A stretch of DNA of 64,000 bases, taken from assembly GCA_009602725.1 (NCBI GenBank), contig WELB01000118.1:129723-193722 (forward strand). Reading direction: 5' to 3'. Both the position numbers and the translations under genes were made by a program. This DNA comes from Spirogloea muscicola. Lineage: Eukaryota > Streptophyta > Zygnematophyceae > Spirogloeales > Spirogloeaceae. A model generated the notes under the pieces. It had not been told where the DNA came from. It searched no databases and was given only the letters and a program-made list of their open reading frames with translations. Shown here one piece after another: positions 25,136 to 37,220 of the stretch (position 1 is its first letter; each line of letters opens with the position of its first letter).

Positions 25136-25253
25136 GGTAGCGGGTCTCCAAGCTGATCACACTGCGGGTTGCCTTACAGTAGTACGCGGCACTACCGAAG
25201 TCCAAGTCGAGCATCCTGAAGAAGGGCCAGGAAGGAGGTTTGCGTCAGCTGCC

Positions 25254-28200
25254 ATGGCAGCACAGGGGCAATCGACGTCGTCGCCGCTGCCACCGCCACC
25301 AAGCGATGCTGTGAGCCCAGCACGATGGCGCAAGCGCGCCGGCGCGAGCCTGCAACTTGCGGGTCTGGTGGTCTTGTAGATTCCAGTTGGGGCTTGGCAC
25401 AGCATGCCTGCGACATCGAGCGGGGGCTGACCATGCGCCCACGGAGGCACCTAATAGGTGCTGCGTTTGGGGTTGGCCTGGTTAGGAGTACTACCGTACG
25501 CTGCCGTCGTCACAGCTGCTGGTCGAGCGAGGCGCCAACATCGTCGTCATCAACCCCGGTAAAGCCGGGCTCACGACCATATATCCTCTTCTTCTGGCTT
25601 TGCAGCCACTACGGTTCCGGCACAGTCGCCTCCCTCTTCATTTACTCTCTGCTCATCTGACTTCTTAATGCTGACTCGGGGGTACTAAGAGTGCCCTGTC
25701 TGCCTGGCCTGTGGCTCCGCTTTTGTAGTCATGAACACCCTCTGTTTGCACCTGGCTGGCCTTTACAGCCGCTCTTTTAATATCAGCAGCCGCATTCTTC
25801 AGTTCCTGAATTGCTCCTCGTCATGCAGGCTCAGCGCTCCTGCGGATCGGCCGCGCATCGCAGGCACAACCACACCAAGTGGCCCACTGCATTGCGCACC
25901 TCCGGCAGGAGGCCTCCAGTGACGTCACCACAGGCCCGGCAGCGCCAGACGCTGAGCTGCGGAGGCCAGGAGCTGTCGGCTTCCTTCCAGCCAATGCCGC
26001 CATGGTACTTCGTCAGTCTGTGGAGCTCTACAAGTCTTGGATTTCTCATTACCAGTGCCTTACCTGATTCACTAACATTTGAGAGCTCATATTGTATTCA
26101 CTTACTTCTCTTGCAGCATGCAGCACGCCAGAGCTCATCGCTACCATCCTCATTGAAGTCGCAAGAGCGTGGGACGGTGGCACTGGGAGCGGCCGGCGAG
26201 AGCCAGCGAGAGCTGCTCCGAGCGAGGGTAACAATGCCAGCAACCATACCATCCAACTTTACAGAGTCCAACCTCCGACCACAAGAAAGCTACACAGCCC
26301 ATCCTTGCAGGGCCGATACCTGGCAACATGCCCTGTGGCAGACTTGACCACGCTCACTGCTGAAGCTGGCACGTGCTTAAGCTCAGCTGCCGGGCTGGTG
26401 GGCAGATGGAAGCTGGGCTCCAAGGCACTGCCGAGTCGCCGAAGGTCAGCCATGCGCCCTGGCCTCAGCCAAAGCCAGTGACGATCTGACAAATTTGGCC
26501 GCTGGTTGCAGTACATTCAGACTCCGTACTGATCCGCTTTTCCATTCTGAAAGTTATGTGTTTTTAGGATTGAGCGTCCTGTCAACACCTGCGCATGACT
26601 TACAGAGACGCCTTGCCGGGGTCTGCCCAGCAGGTGGAGCCGGGGCGGCGCTGGACCATACAGGAGAGCGAGGACAGCGGCTTCGCCTGGACCTCTGTCC
26701 GCGAGCCAAGAACAGCAGGTGCAGAGCTCTCCTTTCACCAGATTCTTACAATGTCTCAAGCAGAGGCTATTGCACATGATGTCTGGGCAAATTGCAGCTT
26801 GACACATTTGGACACTGACCTTGGTGTGCGAATTGCCCATGTAAGTGATAACAACCGTAAAGGTTGGTCTTGAGCAGCTCCGTACACGCTCGGCGGCAAG
26901 ATCCTTCAGCTATTATGCTCACCTCGCTAATGGGCGCTGATTGTGTGATGCCCAAGACTGCTCAGAAGAGGATCTCAAGCCACCGGGGGGGAGTTGGGGT
27001 CCAAGGACACGGCTGGGTCGCCTGCGCCCCACAATATTCGGCGATGATGCCACCAGGATTCCTGCAGCCTGCCCTTACGACCTGAGACGGCCCATGTGGA
27101 GGGGCCACCTGAATACATCGCCAAGTTACTCTTTGCAACAGGTAGGTGGCTAGATTTCAGATCTACGGAGGCAATTTTTGTCTGCTGCAAGATGAGAAGT
27201 GAACTAACTCATAACCCATCCTCTGAAATGCCCTGTCTAAGAACATACTGAATGCAAACGTTCTCAGATCGATTGCCTGCATGGTCGCAGCAATCACATT
27301 GCAGATTGCATGTGCACCCCAGGCGCATGTCCCAGAGTTCGACTGATGGTGTCCCAGGTCCCATGTCCAGTTCAGGTCCTTGATGACTTGGCCGCAATCT
27401 GGGGCTGGGCGCTATCTTCTCTATGCAGCCTTTCACCCTCCAGCTGGCAACAGCTCTCGGCCGTCCTCGTCGTGCCTGACACCCTTTACGCTCAAGGTCA
27501 GATGGCATGATAGTAGTAACAGCTTGTTGACAACAACAAGCCAAGTTCGAAGTCAATTGCGTAGATGTCATAATGCACAGCTGGCATTGAAGTTGTGCGT
27601 AGGGCCTTATGCTTGTTCTATATCCTCCACCATGTCTAGCGTGCTCTGTGCAGAGATTGGCGAGCTGGTCTCAGTGGTCCTACGGTACCTGCAATTCCAC
27701 GCTATCGTCGTCCACCAGGTAGCTGGGGCACTGGATATTATAAAATTAGAGGCTGATCATATGGCATGCTCCTCAAGGCTTTCCATTCCTCAAATGGTAT
27801 ATACTGGCAGCTGTGTGCTATGTAAGGCTTACTGTGACGAAATGGCTGTTTACAGGAAGCTCTGGCAGCCACTTTTGGATACGGCATCACCACGGCCTGT
27901 GTGATCAACCTGGGGGCTCAAACGTCGACTGTCGTGTGCGTTGAGGTAGCTGGAGCAGAAGGCGTCTCTCTCGAGGCTTTTTCCAGATTGGCACTTGTTT
28001 TGTGTGCTGTGCTGCCTGTAAGCACTTGCGGTGACAAGCAGGCTGGACACTGCGGTGAGAGGGAGCAGAATTGCACCAAAGCCAGCAACGAAAGTGTGGG
28101 GGTGTGTATTGACAATCTTCGAGTTGCTGAGAAACTACGTTACCAATATGTACTGTCATGCAGGATGGAGCTGTTCAATCTGCGTCAACGATTTGTTTGC

Positions 28201-30586
28201 CATACGGGGGCGAGGTACTAGCAGCAGATTATCTACATGCTGTGCCTTGAAAATTGGGTAGTGCTTGATATACTTCCTTGACTTCCCCTTCAGCGTGCAG
28301 GATGTGTCCAGGTGCTTGTTGTGGCTCCAGGAGAAAAGTGGCGTGTGGCCGTATAGCTGCTGCAAGCCTGCTGCTGACTGCCAGGACCTTGCTCTGCTGG
28401 AGGAGCTTAAAGAATCTCACTGCCGCTTTGAGGTGTGTGGTGTCTAAGTACTCTTGCACATGTCTTGATGAAGCAGTCCTCACCTGATCACCTGACGTAC
28501 GCTATTCGTAAGCTCAATATAGACACAGTCTGTCTCAATGGTTCTTAGGAAGGAGAGCAGCAGCAGGTTGTGGACTTCAAGGTCCGCTCGCAAGGACGGG
28601 AAGTGCAGTGTTACAGTGTCACGCTCGTCAACGTCAATGTGAGCATTTCTGGCAATCGACTGCTTCTTCTAAAATTCAGGATCAGGGCACACCACCATTG
28701 TGAACGAACTCCGTGGCAAATCATCATCTATCTAATACACGTACTTCAGAAGACCTGTCTACAAGCAAAACTAAACGAAACGAAACGAATGCACTGGTTC
28801 CGTAGATTGCCAGCCTGCTCTCTCTTGCATGTATAGGCTGTGAAAGTTTGCTCTTAAATATTGTGTCATTACGTGAAGGTGTCCAGATGCCCCCTTTGGG
28901 GCTTTTTTTCCCCACGCTCCTGGCGCCTGAAGTTTATTTCCCGTGGGCAAGATCATGGTTTGGGCGCACTTGATCTTGGCTCTCTTACACCATACTTGTA
29001 CTCCAGATTTTTGTGCTGGAACAGTGCTCGGATTGCTTGCAAATGCTTTTAGCTGTCCTGCCTAGTGACTTCTCAAGGCCTAGATAGAGTGATGCAGGCT
29101 GCGCCTCATTGTCAAAGCCCATGGAACTGTGGTAATGCACTTGCAGATGCTCACTTCGAGGCTGCCTTGGGCCGTGGGATGTGTCAGGTGCCACCTGCAG
29201 CATGAGGACACCCTGGAAGACTTTTGGGCGAGCGAGACTGGACGGCGAGCTGATGTTGTTGCTGCCGATGATTTCGAGAAGCGTGGCCAGCTCCACGAGC
29301 TTGGCAACTGGGACATGAGGGCACACAAGAATGCGAGGGGCAACTCTGACATCTCATTGGGGCCTGAGGGCATCTTGGGGCTGGCGGCGGCGATCGTCTC
29401 AAGCATCCTCCTGGCGGGTGCGCAAAGTCGAGATACAGACATGGCTCGTGTCATCATGAATTGATATTTCTGATGCTTATATGAAATGGACTGCAAGGAA
29501 TCGGCTAAGGAGCCGCCTATTGCAAAATGCTTGTAAGTCCTGTGGCATCATCTGCAGAGCAGTCTCTTCAGTGGGCTCCAATACTCCACCCTCGGCTGAT
29601 CATGTCAAGCCACGATGTCTGGACGTGCATTGCAGGCTCGCCGGACCTTCAGAGCAAGCTCTTCATGGCCATGCAGCTGGTGCGCCGAGTATCCACTTAA
29701 GCCTTCGGGATTAGCTCTCTTAACAACTTGTATATGTTGACCTTAATATGGTGCAGCACTGTGTGCAACTGTACATGGCCCATCCTCCCAGCCTCGCATA
29801 CACTCCCTCAAATTCTGATAGGCATTCAGGATCAGTTTGGGTCTTATGTCACCTTCGTGTCTCAGTGTTGCCATTGATTGTGCCAGGTTGGGGGCACATC
29901 CAAGATGAGGGGCCTACCCGACTTCTTGGAAGAGCAGTAAGGCCTGCCTCCACATAGACACTGCTGCAGGGATGCCTCAGGCATTACATATGAAGGCAGC
30001 ATGAGCTTGTCAATACAACAGGAGATAATCACTTTGCTCTCCTGCCTGTGACAGAGTCCTCAATGCCATCCCCCAGCAAGTCAGCATATCAACCGTGGAG
30101 GTGTGTCACCTCTGGACCACAACGACCTGGCAAAGAAGTCTTGCCACAACATTGTCGCTTCACCAGTTGCTTATGTCAAAGCTGGCCTACTTATTTGGCA
30201 CTTGCTGAGTACCTCTGTGAGCTCATGGGATGCCTTTGTGAGGTCGATGCAGGTGCTGCCGTTCAAAGGAGATCCTGGCCATATATGCTGGAAGGGCGGC
30301 GCGGTAAGAGGGAGTCACAGCGTGCACTTCTTCTTCTCCATACCTGCATACTCGTAACATTTCATGATTCGCTTTTGGAATTGGGATTTGTGCCACTCTG
30401 ATGCGTAAATATTTGCGTGCAACCCTGGTGCAGCTGCTGGGGGTGCTGGACTTTGCAGCCGAGGCGTGGATGCAACAGAAGGACTGGCTCAACGGCGGCC
30501 TGCGGGTCGGCGCTGAGCGCAAGTACCGCGAGGCCACCGTTTTGCAGAGCCAAGCATTCTGGTACTTGCAGCTTGGCTTGGAGTGA
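25254..30586 (+). CDS. ARP9: Actin-related protein 9 (ARP9, Arp8-like), about 18 exons
   Basis: A nuclear actin-fold protein; plant ARP9 resembles Arp8 of INO80 remodellers. Exon 2 (25486-25558) reads EYYRTLPSSQLLVERGANIV then VINPG, and exon 3 (25829-26004) continues GSALLRIGRASQAQPHQVAH. Later exons with clean borders: 27376-27496 (VLDDLAAIWGWALSSLC), 27654-27718 (VVLRYLQFHAIVVHQ), 27856-27945 (EALAATFGYGITTACVINLG), 28164-28214 (ICLPYGGE), 28301-28432 (DVSRCLLWLQEKSGVWPYSC), 28549-28638, 29201-29417 (GPEGILGLAAAIVSSILLAG), 29636-29679 (SPDLQSKLFMAMQL), 29887-29936, 30055-30100 (VLNAIPQQVSISTVE), 30253-30303 (ICWKGGA), 30434-30586 (AWMQQKDWLNGGLRVGAERK). This is collinear with plant ARP9. 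Exon 1 (25254-25310, MAAQGQSTSSPLPPPPSDA) is inferred from phase only. Borders between 26117 and 27141, where WTIQESEDSGFAWTSV lies, are unresolved. Confidence 0.92.
25640..25800 (+). mobile_element. LINE 3' end, 3' UTR type B, inside ARP9 intron 2
   Basis: SSDFLMLTRGY stops at 25686-25688, then GAGTGCCCTGTCTGCCTGGC and the type B 3' UTR follow to GCAGCCGCATTC. It is the most diverged of the three type B copies and is in the same orientation as the host gene, in an intron, so it need not harm the gene. Confidence 0.78.
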
Positions 30587-30930
30587 AGTAAATGATCCGA
30601 TGACCAACGCATGTTAGAGGTAGGCAGACTACTCAGCCTCCAGTGGAGGCTCTGCCTGCGCTAATAGTCATAGTCGTTGCTTGCAGAGTGACACTTGTTC
30701 TGTTGGCTAGCCCGCGGCCTTGTATCAAGAGTATGCAAGAGAGCCGCACGCTACCATGTAGTAGTGATCTATGAGAGGAGACGTTGACTTTCACCTAATG
30801 TAAAGGGTTTAATAAGCGCAGGAAAAGGTAATTCAGAAGCAAGAGAAGCCCGAAACGTTTGTGGCCTTGACCACTTCAAAGGAAGGATGGAAAGGTAGCA
30901 TCCTGCCTGATTGCACAGGTAGCATCCTAC
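30587..30930. other. Downstream of ARP9, nothing recognised
   Basis: Likely the ARP9 3' UTR and terminator region. No gene or repeat seen. Confidence 0.4.
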
Positions 30931-31029
30931 CTTGAGCATGTCAGTGGGACAGGGGGCTGGAGCAATGGGCAGCTTCTGCAGGACCTGCTGTGTCCACTTA
31001 TACTGCTTGCCTGCGCTCAGATAATGCAC
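30931..31029 (-). CDS. Orphan 33-codon exon candidate, family unknown
   Basis: On the minus strand an open stretch of exactly 33 codons (VHYLSAGKQYKWTQQVLQKL then PIAPAPCPTDMLK) is bounded by a good acceptor (GGCAGCAG) and a good donor (AAG|GTAGGATG), both in phase 0. The residue choice looks like a real protein rather than a shadow. No neighbouring exons could be found in either direction within this 1.2 kb interval, so it may be a relic, a small exon of a gene with long introns, or chance. Confidence 0.35.
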
Positions 31030-31329
31030 CTGCTGCCATGAGACACGCCGTGGTCATTGCTAGGCGCATGCAGGTGAGGAAAGGTGAGGAGGAGGCAAAT
31101 GCCCTGATCTTTCAGTCTTAATGGAAGGCGAGAGCTCTAATCATAATCCAGCCCTATATACGATGTACTGTGATGGACGTGGCGTGCCACCTGTTGGCTA
31201 GGATTCTCCATGTTCTCTGCCAAGCTTGGGCAAGGCATGCAATGGAGGCTCTGATCCCACATGTCCTGTAGAGAAGCCCAGCGGTTACCACTTATAACTG
31301 TGGTTCGCCAGACTCGCAGCAGCCACCCT

Positions 31330-31830
31330 CCTGGACTCGCTGTGCATTTTCTTCCGGCTGCTAACTAGGAGTTACTGAGCACCCATTCGTACTAGCCGCG
31401 TGCTTGCTGTGTGATCCATCTCCTCGGCAACTTCAGACCTTGTTTGAGCTGGACTTTGATAAGAGGATGGCAACCCACAAAGATTTCACGAAAGATTTCA
31501 CAGATCCCTGCAGCCATCACTCCTTTCTGCCTGGAAATGGGAAAAGGGAGCTCTTCCAAAAAGGGGCGAGGCTGTGGAAAGCCAGCCCGAATGGAATCTC
31601 TCAAAGTCCGAAGAGGCCGACAAGCGATGAACCATAATCGAGCAAATACAATGTAATTTCAATGTATATAAGTCTATGGTTCAAAGGAGAAGAGCGCGTC
31701 CAAGTTGAGCGCAGTGGCTGTGAGAGGCCAGCCCATGAAATATTGACTCGGTAACCTGGTGGTTAGCAGCCGCAAGTCAGAAAGAGGGAGACGGTTTGAC
31801 CGCAAGATGTCGACGTGACCCGGGCAGCCG
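31330..31830. mobile_element. LINE 3' end remnants (+ and -)
   Basis: A plus-strand end RLLTRSY stops at 31376-31378. Minus-strand hairpin 3' UTR pieces follow at about 31545-31620 (GAGCTCTTCC..AAAGCCAGCCCGAATGGA). A second minus-strand piece, with a decayed SDLRLL end near 31760, lies at about 31680-31790, just before the HSF gene. Confidence 0.65.
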
Positions 31831-31968
31831 GGCCCGTCAGCTAAGTCTCGGCGGCACCGTCAGGTAAGTCGGCCGTACCGCTATGTCGAGGGCGAGCACT
31901 GCCAGGCCTCGTCGTGTTAGCCCGCGGGCCCTCCGCCGCGTCCGGCGGCGGCGGCGGCAGCGGCGGCG

Positions 31969-34576
31969 ATGGCGATGGCGGCGGGGATGGACGTGAAGCC
32001 AGGGCAGCGCGCGCCGCCGGCGCCGCCGCCGTCGCTNNNNNNNNNNNNNNNNNNNNNNNNNNNNNNNNNNNNNNNNNNNNNNNNNNNNNNNNNNNNNNNN
32101 NNNNNNNNNNNNNNNNNNNNNNNNNNNNNNNNNNNNNNNNNNNNNNNNNNNNNNNNNNNNNNNNNNNNNNNNNNNNNNNNNNNNNNNNNNNNNNNNNNNN
32201 NNNNNNNNNNNNNNNNNNNNNNNNNNNNNNNNNNNNNNNNNNNNNNNNNNNNNNNNNNNNNNNNNNNNNNNNNNNNNNNNNNNNNNNNNNNNNNNNNNNN
32301 NNNNNNNNNNNNNNNNNNNNNNNNNNNNNNNNNNNNNNNNNNNNNNNNNNNNNNNNNNNNNNNNNNNNNNNNNNNNNNNNNNNNNNNNNNNNNNNNNNNN
32401 NNNNNNNNNNNNNNNNNNNNNNNNNNNNNNNNNNNNNNNNNNNNNNNNNNNNNNNNNNNNNNNNNNNNNNNNNNNNNNNNNNNNNNNNNNNNNNNNNNNN
32501 NNNNNNNNNNNNNNNNNNNNNNNNNNNNNNNNNNNNNNNNNNNNNNNNNNNNNNNNNNNNNNNNNNNNNNNNNNNNNNNNNNNNNNNNNNNNNNNNNNNN
32601 NNNNNNNNNNNNNNNNNNNNNNNNNNNNNNNNNNNNNNNNNNNNNNNNNNNNNNNNNNNNNNNNNNNNNNNNNNNNNNNNNNNNNNNNNNNNNNNNNNNN
32701 NNNNNNNNNNNNNNNNNNNNNNNNNNNNNNNNNNNNNNNNNNNNNNNNNNNNNNNNNNNNNNNNNNNNNNNNNNNNNNNNNNNNNNNNNNNNNNNNNNNN
32801 NNNNNNNNNNNNNNNNNNNNNNNNNNNNNNNNNNNNNNNNNNNNNNNNNNNNNNNNNNNNNNNNNNNNNNNNNNNNNNNNNNNNNNNNNNNNNNNNNNNN
32901 NNNNNNNNNNNNNNNNNNNNNNNNNNNNNNNNNNNNNNNNNNNNNNNNNNNNNNNNNNNNNNNNNNNNNNNNNNNNNNNNNNNNNNNNNNNNNNNNNNNN
33001 NNNNNNNNNNNTGTGCTTTCGACCCTTGTCTGGAGCGCAGGGCTTCCGCAAGGTCGACCCTGACCGCTGGGAGTTTGCCAACGAGGACTTCCTGCGTGGC
33101 CAGCGCCATCTGCTGAAGAGCATCCAGCGGCGCAAGCCCGCAGGGCAAAGCGGCACCCATGGCCACCATGGCGGCGGCAGCGGCGGCGGCGGCGCGGTGG
33201 TGGGTGGCGGGGCCGGCGCTGGCGCTGCCGTCGGCAAGGACGTTGGTGGTGCTGGGGCGCTGGCAGTGGAGGTGGGGAATTTTGGGATGGAGGGTGAGAT
33301 TGCGCAGCTGAAACGCGATAAGAACGTGCTCATGCTGGAGCTCGTGCGGCTGCGGCAGCAGCAGTCGGCCACCGAGCGGCAGCTGACGCTCATGGCGGAG
33401 CGCGTGGAGGTGAACGAGGCGCGCCAGGCGCAAATGTTTGCGTTCCTGGCCAAGGCGATGCAGTCGCCGGCCATCATGGCGCAGCTGCTGCAGCAGAACG
33501 AGGCGCACAAGCGCTCGGCCATGGTGCGGTCCAAGAAGCGCCGCCTGCCTCGGCAGGAGTCGTCCGTCTCCGACGGCGCCGCTGCCGCCGGGCTCGCCGG
33601 CATGCTCCCCGCCGCCGCCGACGCCGAGGGGCAGCTCGTCAAGTACCAGGGCGGCCTCGGCGGAGCTGGCATTGGCAGCGGCGCCGCAGGCGGCGCCAGC
33701 GCCAGCATCGGCGGCGCCCTTGGCGGCAGCTCGCCAAGCCCCATGTTCATGCAGCTCTGGGACGAGTCCATGGACGGCGGCGGCGGCGGCGGCAGCGCCG
33801 GCCTCAACGGCGGCGTCGCCGGCCCGGCTAGCTCCTCCATGTCCTCGCATGGGGGTGGCGGCGCCCGGCTGACAGAGATGCCGCCGGCAGCTCCCTCACC
33901 GGCAGCGCCTTCTGCTTCTGGCGGCCGGAGGGACGGCGGCGGCGGCGTGAACTTCCCGCACAGCTTGCTCATCCAAGGCTCCAAGTTCGGGCTCGGGCCG
34001 TGGCCGAGCCCACGGGTGCACGGCAACGCAGTCGCCGACGGCGACAGCGGCGCTGCGGTTGACGACGACGACAGCATGGACACACTGCCGCTGCTGGTGC
34101 CGGACGACCCTGGCTCGCCGCCAGACGGCGACGGCGTGGCCAGCGGCGGCGCAGCTGGCAGCCACGATGGCGGAGGCGGCGGCGGTGGCAGCGGCGGGGG
34201 CGGTGTAGTAGGCGAACCAGCAGTGCACGAGACAAATGACGTGTTCTGGCAGCAGTTCCTCAACGGCGATGTCGGCTCGCCGGCCACCAGCATCACTGGC
34301 AATGCCATCGGCGGTGCCGGAGTCAACGGCAATGTGGGGTCGCCTGCCCGCGACGGCGTCGCTGCTGTGGGTGGCGCGCACCCGGCGTCATCGGCGGCCG
34401 ACGGCGAGGGCAGCGGCGTCGCTGGAGGCGACGTCGGAGACGAAGAGGAGGAGGTGGACGGCGGCGGCGGCGTGACTGGCTGGTGGAGCGCCGTGCCGGC
34501 GGGGTCGTCGCCGCACCCACACGTTGACGAGCTCGCCAAGCAGATGGGCGAGCTCAAGCCGTCGGCATTCCCCTGA
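31969..34576 (+). CDS. Heat shock transcription factor, class A type, interrupted by a gap
   Basis: A trimeric nuclear factor that binds heat shock elements. A start at 31969 (MAMAAGMDVKPGQRAPPAP) enters the N run 32037-33011, which hides most of the DNA-binding domain and the first intron. Exon 2 (33041-34576) opens with GFRKVDPDRWEFANEDFLRG then QRHLLKSIQRRK, the end of the DNA-binding domain; this splice position before GFRKV is conserved in plant HSFs. The HR-A/B oligomerisation region follows (LKRDKNVLMLELVRLRQQQS ... VEVNEARQAQMFAFLAKAMQ). Then come a basic nuclear signal KKRRLPRQE, an aromatic activation (AHA) motif DVFWQQFLNGD near 34243, and a leucine-rich export-like end VDELAKQMGELKP. 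Long Gly/Ala-rich linkers make the tail low complexity. The HR-A/B spacing fits class A rather than B. The ATG could be one of three nearby. Confidence 0.93.
32037..33011. other. Assembly gap (975 N)
   Basis: N run within HSF exon 1/intron 1, flanked by GCC/GCG-rich sequence. Confidence 0.99.
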
Positions 34577-35254
34577 GCTGCTTCCCCAACTGCCAACCCA
34601 TCTGTCCACCCTCCCTCCCAATTGCCATTCTCCAGCAAGCGTCTTCCACTACTTCGTCCCTCTCATACTCTGCTTCCATGCGTTCTCCTAAACACGTGGA
34701 CCACAACGGCGCCACTGGCGCTGCCACATCTGTCCAGTCTCAGTGACATCGGCCAAGAGACGACTGCCGGCTTAGACGAGACCCCCTCTGTCACATTGAC
34801 ACCGTCGTTCGCGTCAGCCAATTTCTGCCGCCAATGGCACTGCACTGTTATGTACAAACGACTCCATTTTCAGTGGCTGCTGTGGCCATCAGAGCGCCTT
34901 GTGAATGCTGGCGCTATCGCCGCTGTGCTGCAGCAGGCCGCCAGCAACTGTTGGTAGCACCTCGTCGCGCTTGCGGACCATTGCTCGGAACAGACCCAGC
35001 AGCGTGCCAGCGCGCCGCCGGCGTGGGGCGGCCTCGCCGGCAGTATCTGCAACTCGCGCAGGGCTACTGATTGTCAGCATTCAGCACCTCCAGCGGCCCT
35101 GCTGCCTGACCTGGAGACTATTTGAAGGATCAATTGCAGGTCATGCGATCTTGTAAGAACATGGAAACACGAATTTTGAGCATGGAGCCAGTCTGTCAAG
35201 CGTCAGAAATAATCTCTTAAAACATGATGATGTCAACAATAATAATCTATGACC
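34577..35254. other. Intergenic between convergent HSF and Erv26-like genes
   Basis: About 680 bases, most likely two 3' UTRs. Open frames here show no family features. Confidence 0.5.
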
Positions 35255-36557
35255 CTACACAGCGACATGTTCAGACGCCATGGAGTGGTAGCACCGGTTG
35301 CTTTGAGGATGCTGACCCGACATGGAGCGCAGCCGTGACGGCACGGGCGGAGCTGCAGCCAGTGTTGGCAGGCCCTCGTCTGTTGCAGCAAGTGAGACGA
35401 AGAAGGCAAAGGGCACGGTCCACGATGTGACGAGCAAGAAGCCAAGCACGTGCTCCGGGAGCACGGCAGCCGCACGTGCGTCGCGCAGGAAGTAACGTGC
35501 CCACGCGCCCTGACTAACCACTAGCATGGCTGCACCCCTGGAAAGGGATGGATTAGTTGACAGAGGCAGTGACATGAGAAATAATTGAATTGGACCAATG
35601 CACACAGTGGAGAGGAGCCAAGGAGGACATACATGCAGGCTTTTATTTCTGGCTCAAAACCATGGGAAAATTTAGATTCTGCGGTGTAACTTAGAGAAAT
35701 TGAGAGAAAGAGGGAGAGAGGGTTGGCAGTGCAGCAGGGGCAATAGAGCAATACCAATGGCAGTGAGAAATTCGGTAGAGGTGAGGGAGGTGTAGGGGAA
35801 GGTACGCAGGAGGCGATAGTAGGCGGCGTGCGCGCCGACACCTGCAGCCACGCAAAGTGTAGGTAGCCTGTCGACCACCCACAGCAGGAGGTGCAGTGCC
35901 ACGATAGCCTGCAGCGACCTGGCCAAGGAGCATCAGTCCAGGGGGCTCTAAGTGTGAGTGCCCCACTAAAGAGCAAGACGAGGGGCTGCTCTGTGCTCCA
36001 TGAAGAGAGCAAGAGGGAGAAGTGAGTAAAGATGGTGGGCAGGATATCCGATGAGGCAGAGAGTAGATTGCAAAGGAGAAAAAGATGGAGCATGCGGGAG
36101 GAGAGAGGATGAGGAGGAGTGCACATGAGCAAAGGAGAGAGAAGTAGAGCAAGTAGGTATTCACGGGAGAGGGAGTGAAAGTGTAGGGGGGGGTGATGNG
36201 AGGGGGGGAGGGGGGGAGGGGCGAGAGAGATGAGAGAGGGGGAGGAAGAGAGAGGGAGAGAGGGAGAGAGGGGATGGGGGGGCCAAGGTGTGTGCCTTGA
36301 TGGCATAGCCAAGGATGCGCCGAGCTGTCCTGGTGTACTCCTCCACAAGCTCCGCGATGTAGTAGAGACCAGTCGCTGTTAGGAAGGCAACGGGGCGTGT
36401 GAGAGTGCAGCAGGAGCACATGCTTGCGCAATTCTCAAGCTCTCAGTGGGAGGGAGGAGGTTTTGGAGGGGGTGTGCGACAACCCACCAAGGCAGATGGC
36501 GATGAAGACGAGGAAAAGGTAGCCGCCAAAGTAAGCGACGACGGTTGAGAGGTCCAT
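35255..36557 (-). CDS. Erv26/SVP26/TEX261-family ER-Golgi membrane cargo receptor
   Basis: Small multi-pass protein of COPII vesicles that aids export or retention of Golgi membrane enzymes. Exon 1 (36488-36557) gives MDLSTVVAYFGGYLFLVFIA then ICL. Exon 2 starts at 36376 in phase: ATGLYYIAELVEEYTRTARR then ILGYAIK, matching the family LYYLAELIEEYT block. Exon 3 (about 35772-35918) reads SLQAIVALHLLLWVVDRLPT ... YYRLLRTFPYTSLTSTEF, the conserved FP-x-x-x-LTSxxF segment. The last exon (about 35255-35535) has LLVTSWTVPFAFFVSLAATD then EGLP, the family hallmark PFAFFVSL. Four hydrophobic segments are visible. The donor of exon 2 is not a clear GT near the expected end. The intron after exon 2 holds a long purine tract. 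Confidence 0.88.
36175..36290 (+). repeat. Purine (G/A) low-complexity tract with one N
   Basis: GGGGGG and GAGAGA runs, with an N at 36199, lie in the second intron of the Erv26-like gene. On the plus strand it has several runs of six or more G and could form G-quadruplexes; on the gene's sense strand it is a long pyrimidine tract. Confidence 0.85.
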
Positions 36558-36880
36558 CACCAGCTGCGCTGGTCGCCTGTCGGCGCTCAGGTGCCCGGCG
36601 CCAGCGGCAGCGGCAGCGGTCTCTGCTGGCACTGCTGGCCCTTCCACACCGCGAGCCCAGAGCTGCCAGTCGAAGCAAGCATCTCGCGCCGCTGGGATGA
36701 GCTCGAGCTCGATGGCTTGGGAGCAGCAGGTGATGCAAAGCGCAACTCGGGTTCCGGACTTGTTGGGAGACTTGGAGCTCCCTCGGAGCTTGCGAGCGTT
36801 AAGGGCGGAGCTCTGTGCGATGGGGCCGGGGGACGCGGCTGCTGATCTAAGGAAGCGGCAGGGAAGAAGCTGTTTCCTTT
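36558..36880. promoter_or_regulatory. Upstream/5' UTR region of the Erv26-like gene
   Basis: GC-rich flank just upstream of the ATG at 36557. No clear TATA box or other core element. The first LINE remnant begins at about 36880, leaving only about 320 bases of unique promoter. Confidence 0.4.
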
Positions 36881-37094
36881 GGACCTTGTTCATTATTTCT
36901 GGGTTGGCTTTTCAGCCCCCCAGCCCCTTTTTTGGGCCTGCTTTTCGCAGCCCTTGCCCCCCATTGGGAGTGCCACTTCCTTTGGAAGGCGCTGTTGTTC
37001 TTTGGAAGGTGCTGGTGCAGGGAAGCTCTCTCAGACGAGGGACGAAGCTCGTGCACTGGGGGCGAAACTAGTCTCCTGGTACTAGTCTCCTTTT

Positions 37095-37220
37095 AACTAC
37101 TGCTGACACGGGGGTATTGAGGGCGCCCTGTCTGCCTAGCCTTTGGCTCCGTCATGAACACCTGTATGCATCTGGCTGGCATTTCACAGCCGATTCTTTC
37201 ATATCAGCAGCCGCTTTCTT
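37095..37220 (+). mobile_element. LINE 3' end, 3' UTR type B (near-identical to 19230-19356)
   Basis: From TGCTGACACGGGGGTATTGA onward it matches the copy at 19230-19356 almost base for base for about 120 bases (one clear T/G difference near the end). The coding end reads LTRGY and stops at 37118-37120. The high identity suggests recent copying or a recent duplication. Confidence 0.8.

Noticed and set aside
31837-34638. 933-codon minus-strand open frame across the HSF gene
   Set aside because: A GC-rich antisense shadow that reads through the N run; Pro/Ser-rich and opposite conserved HSF motifs.
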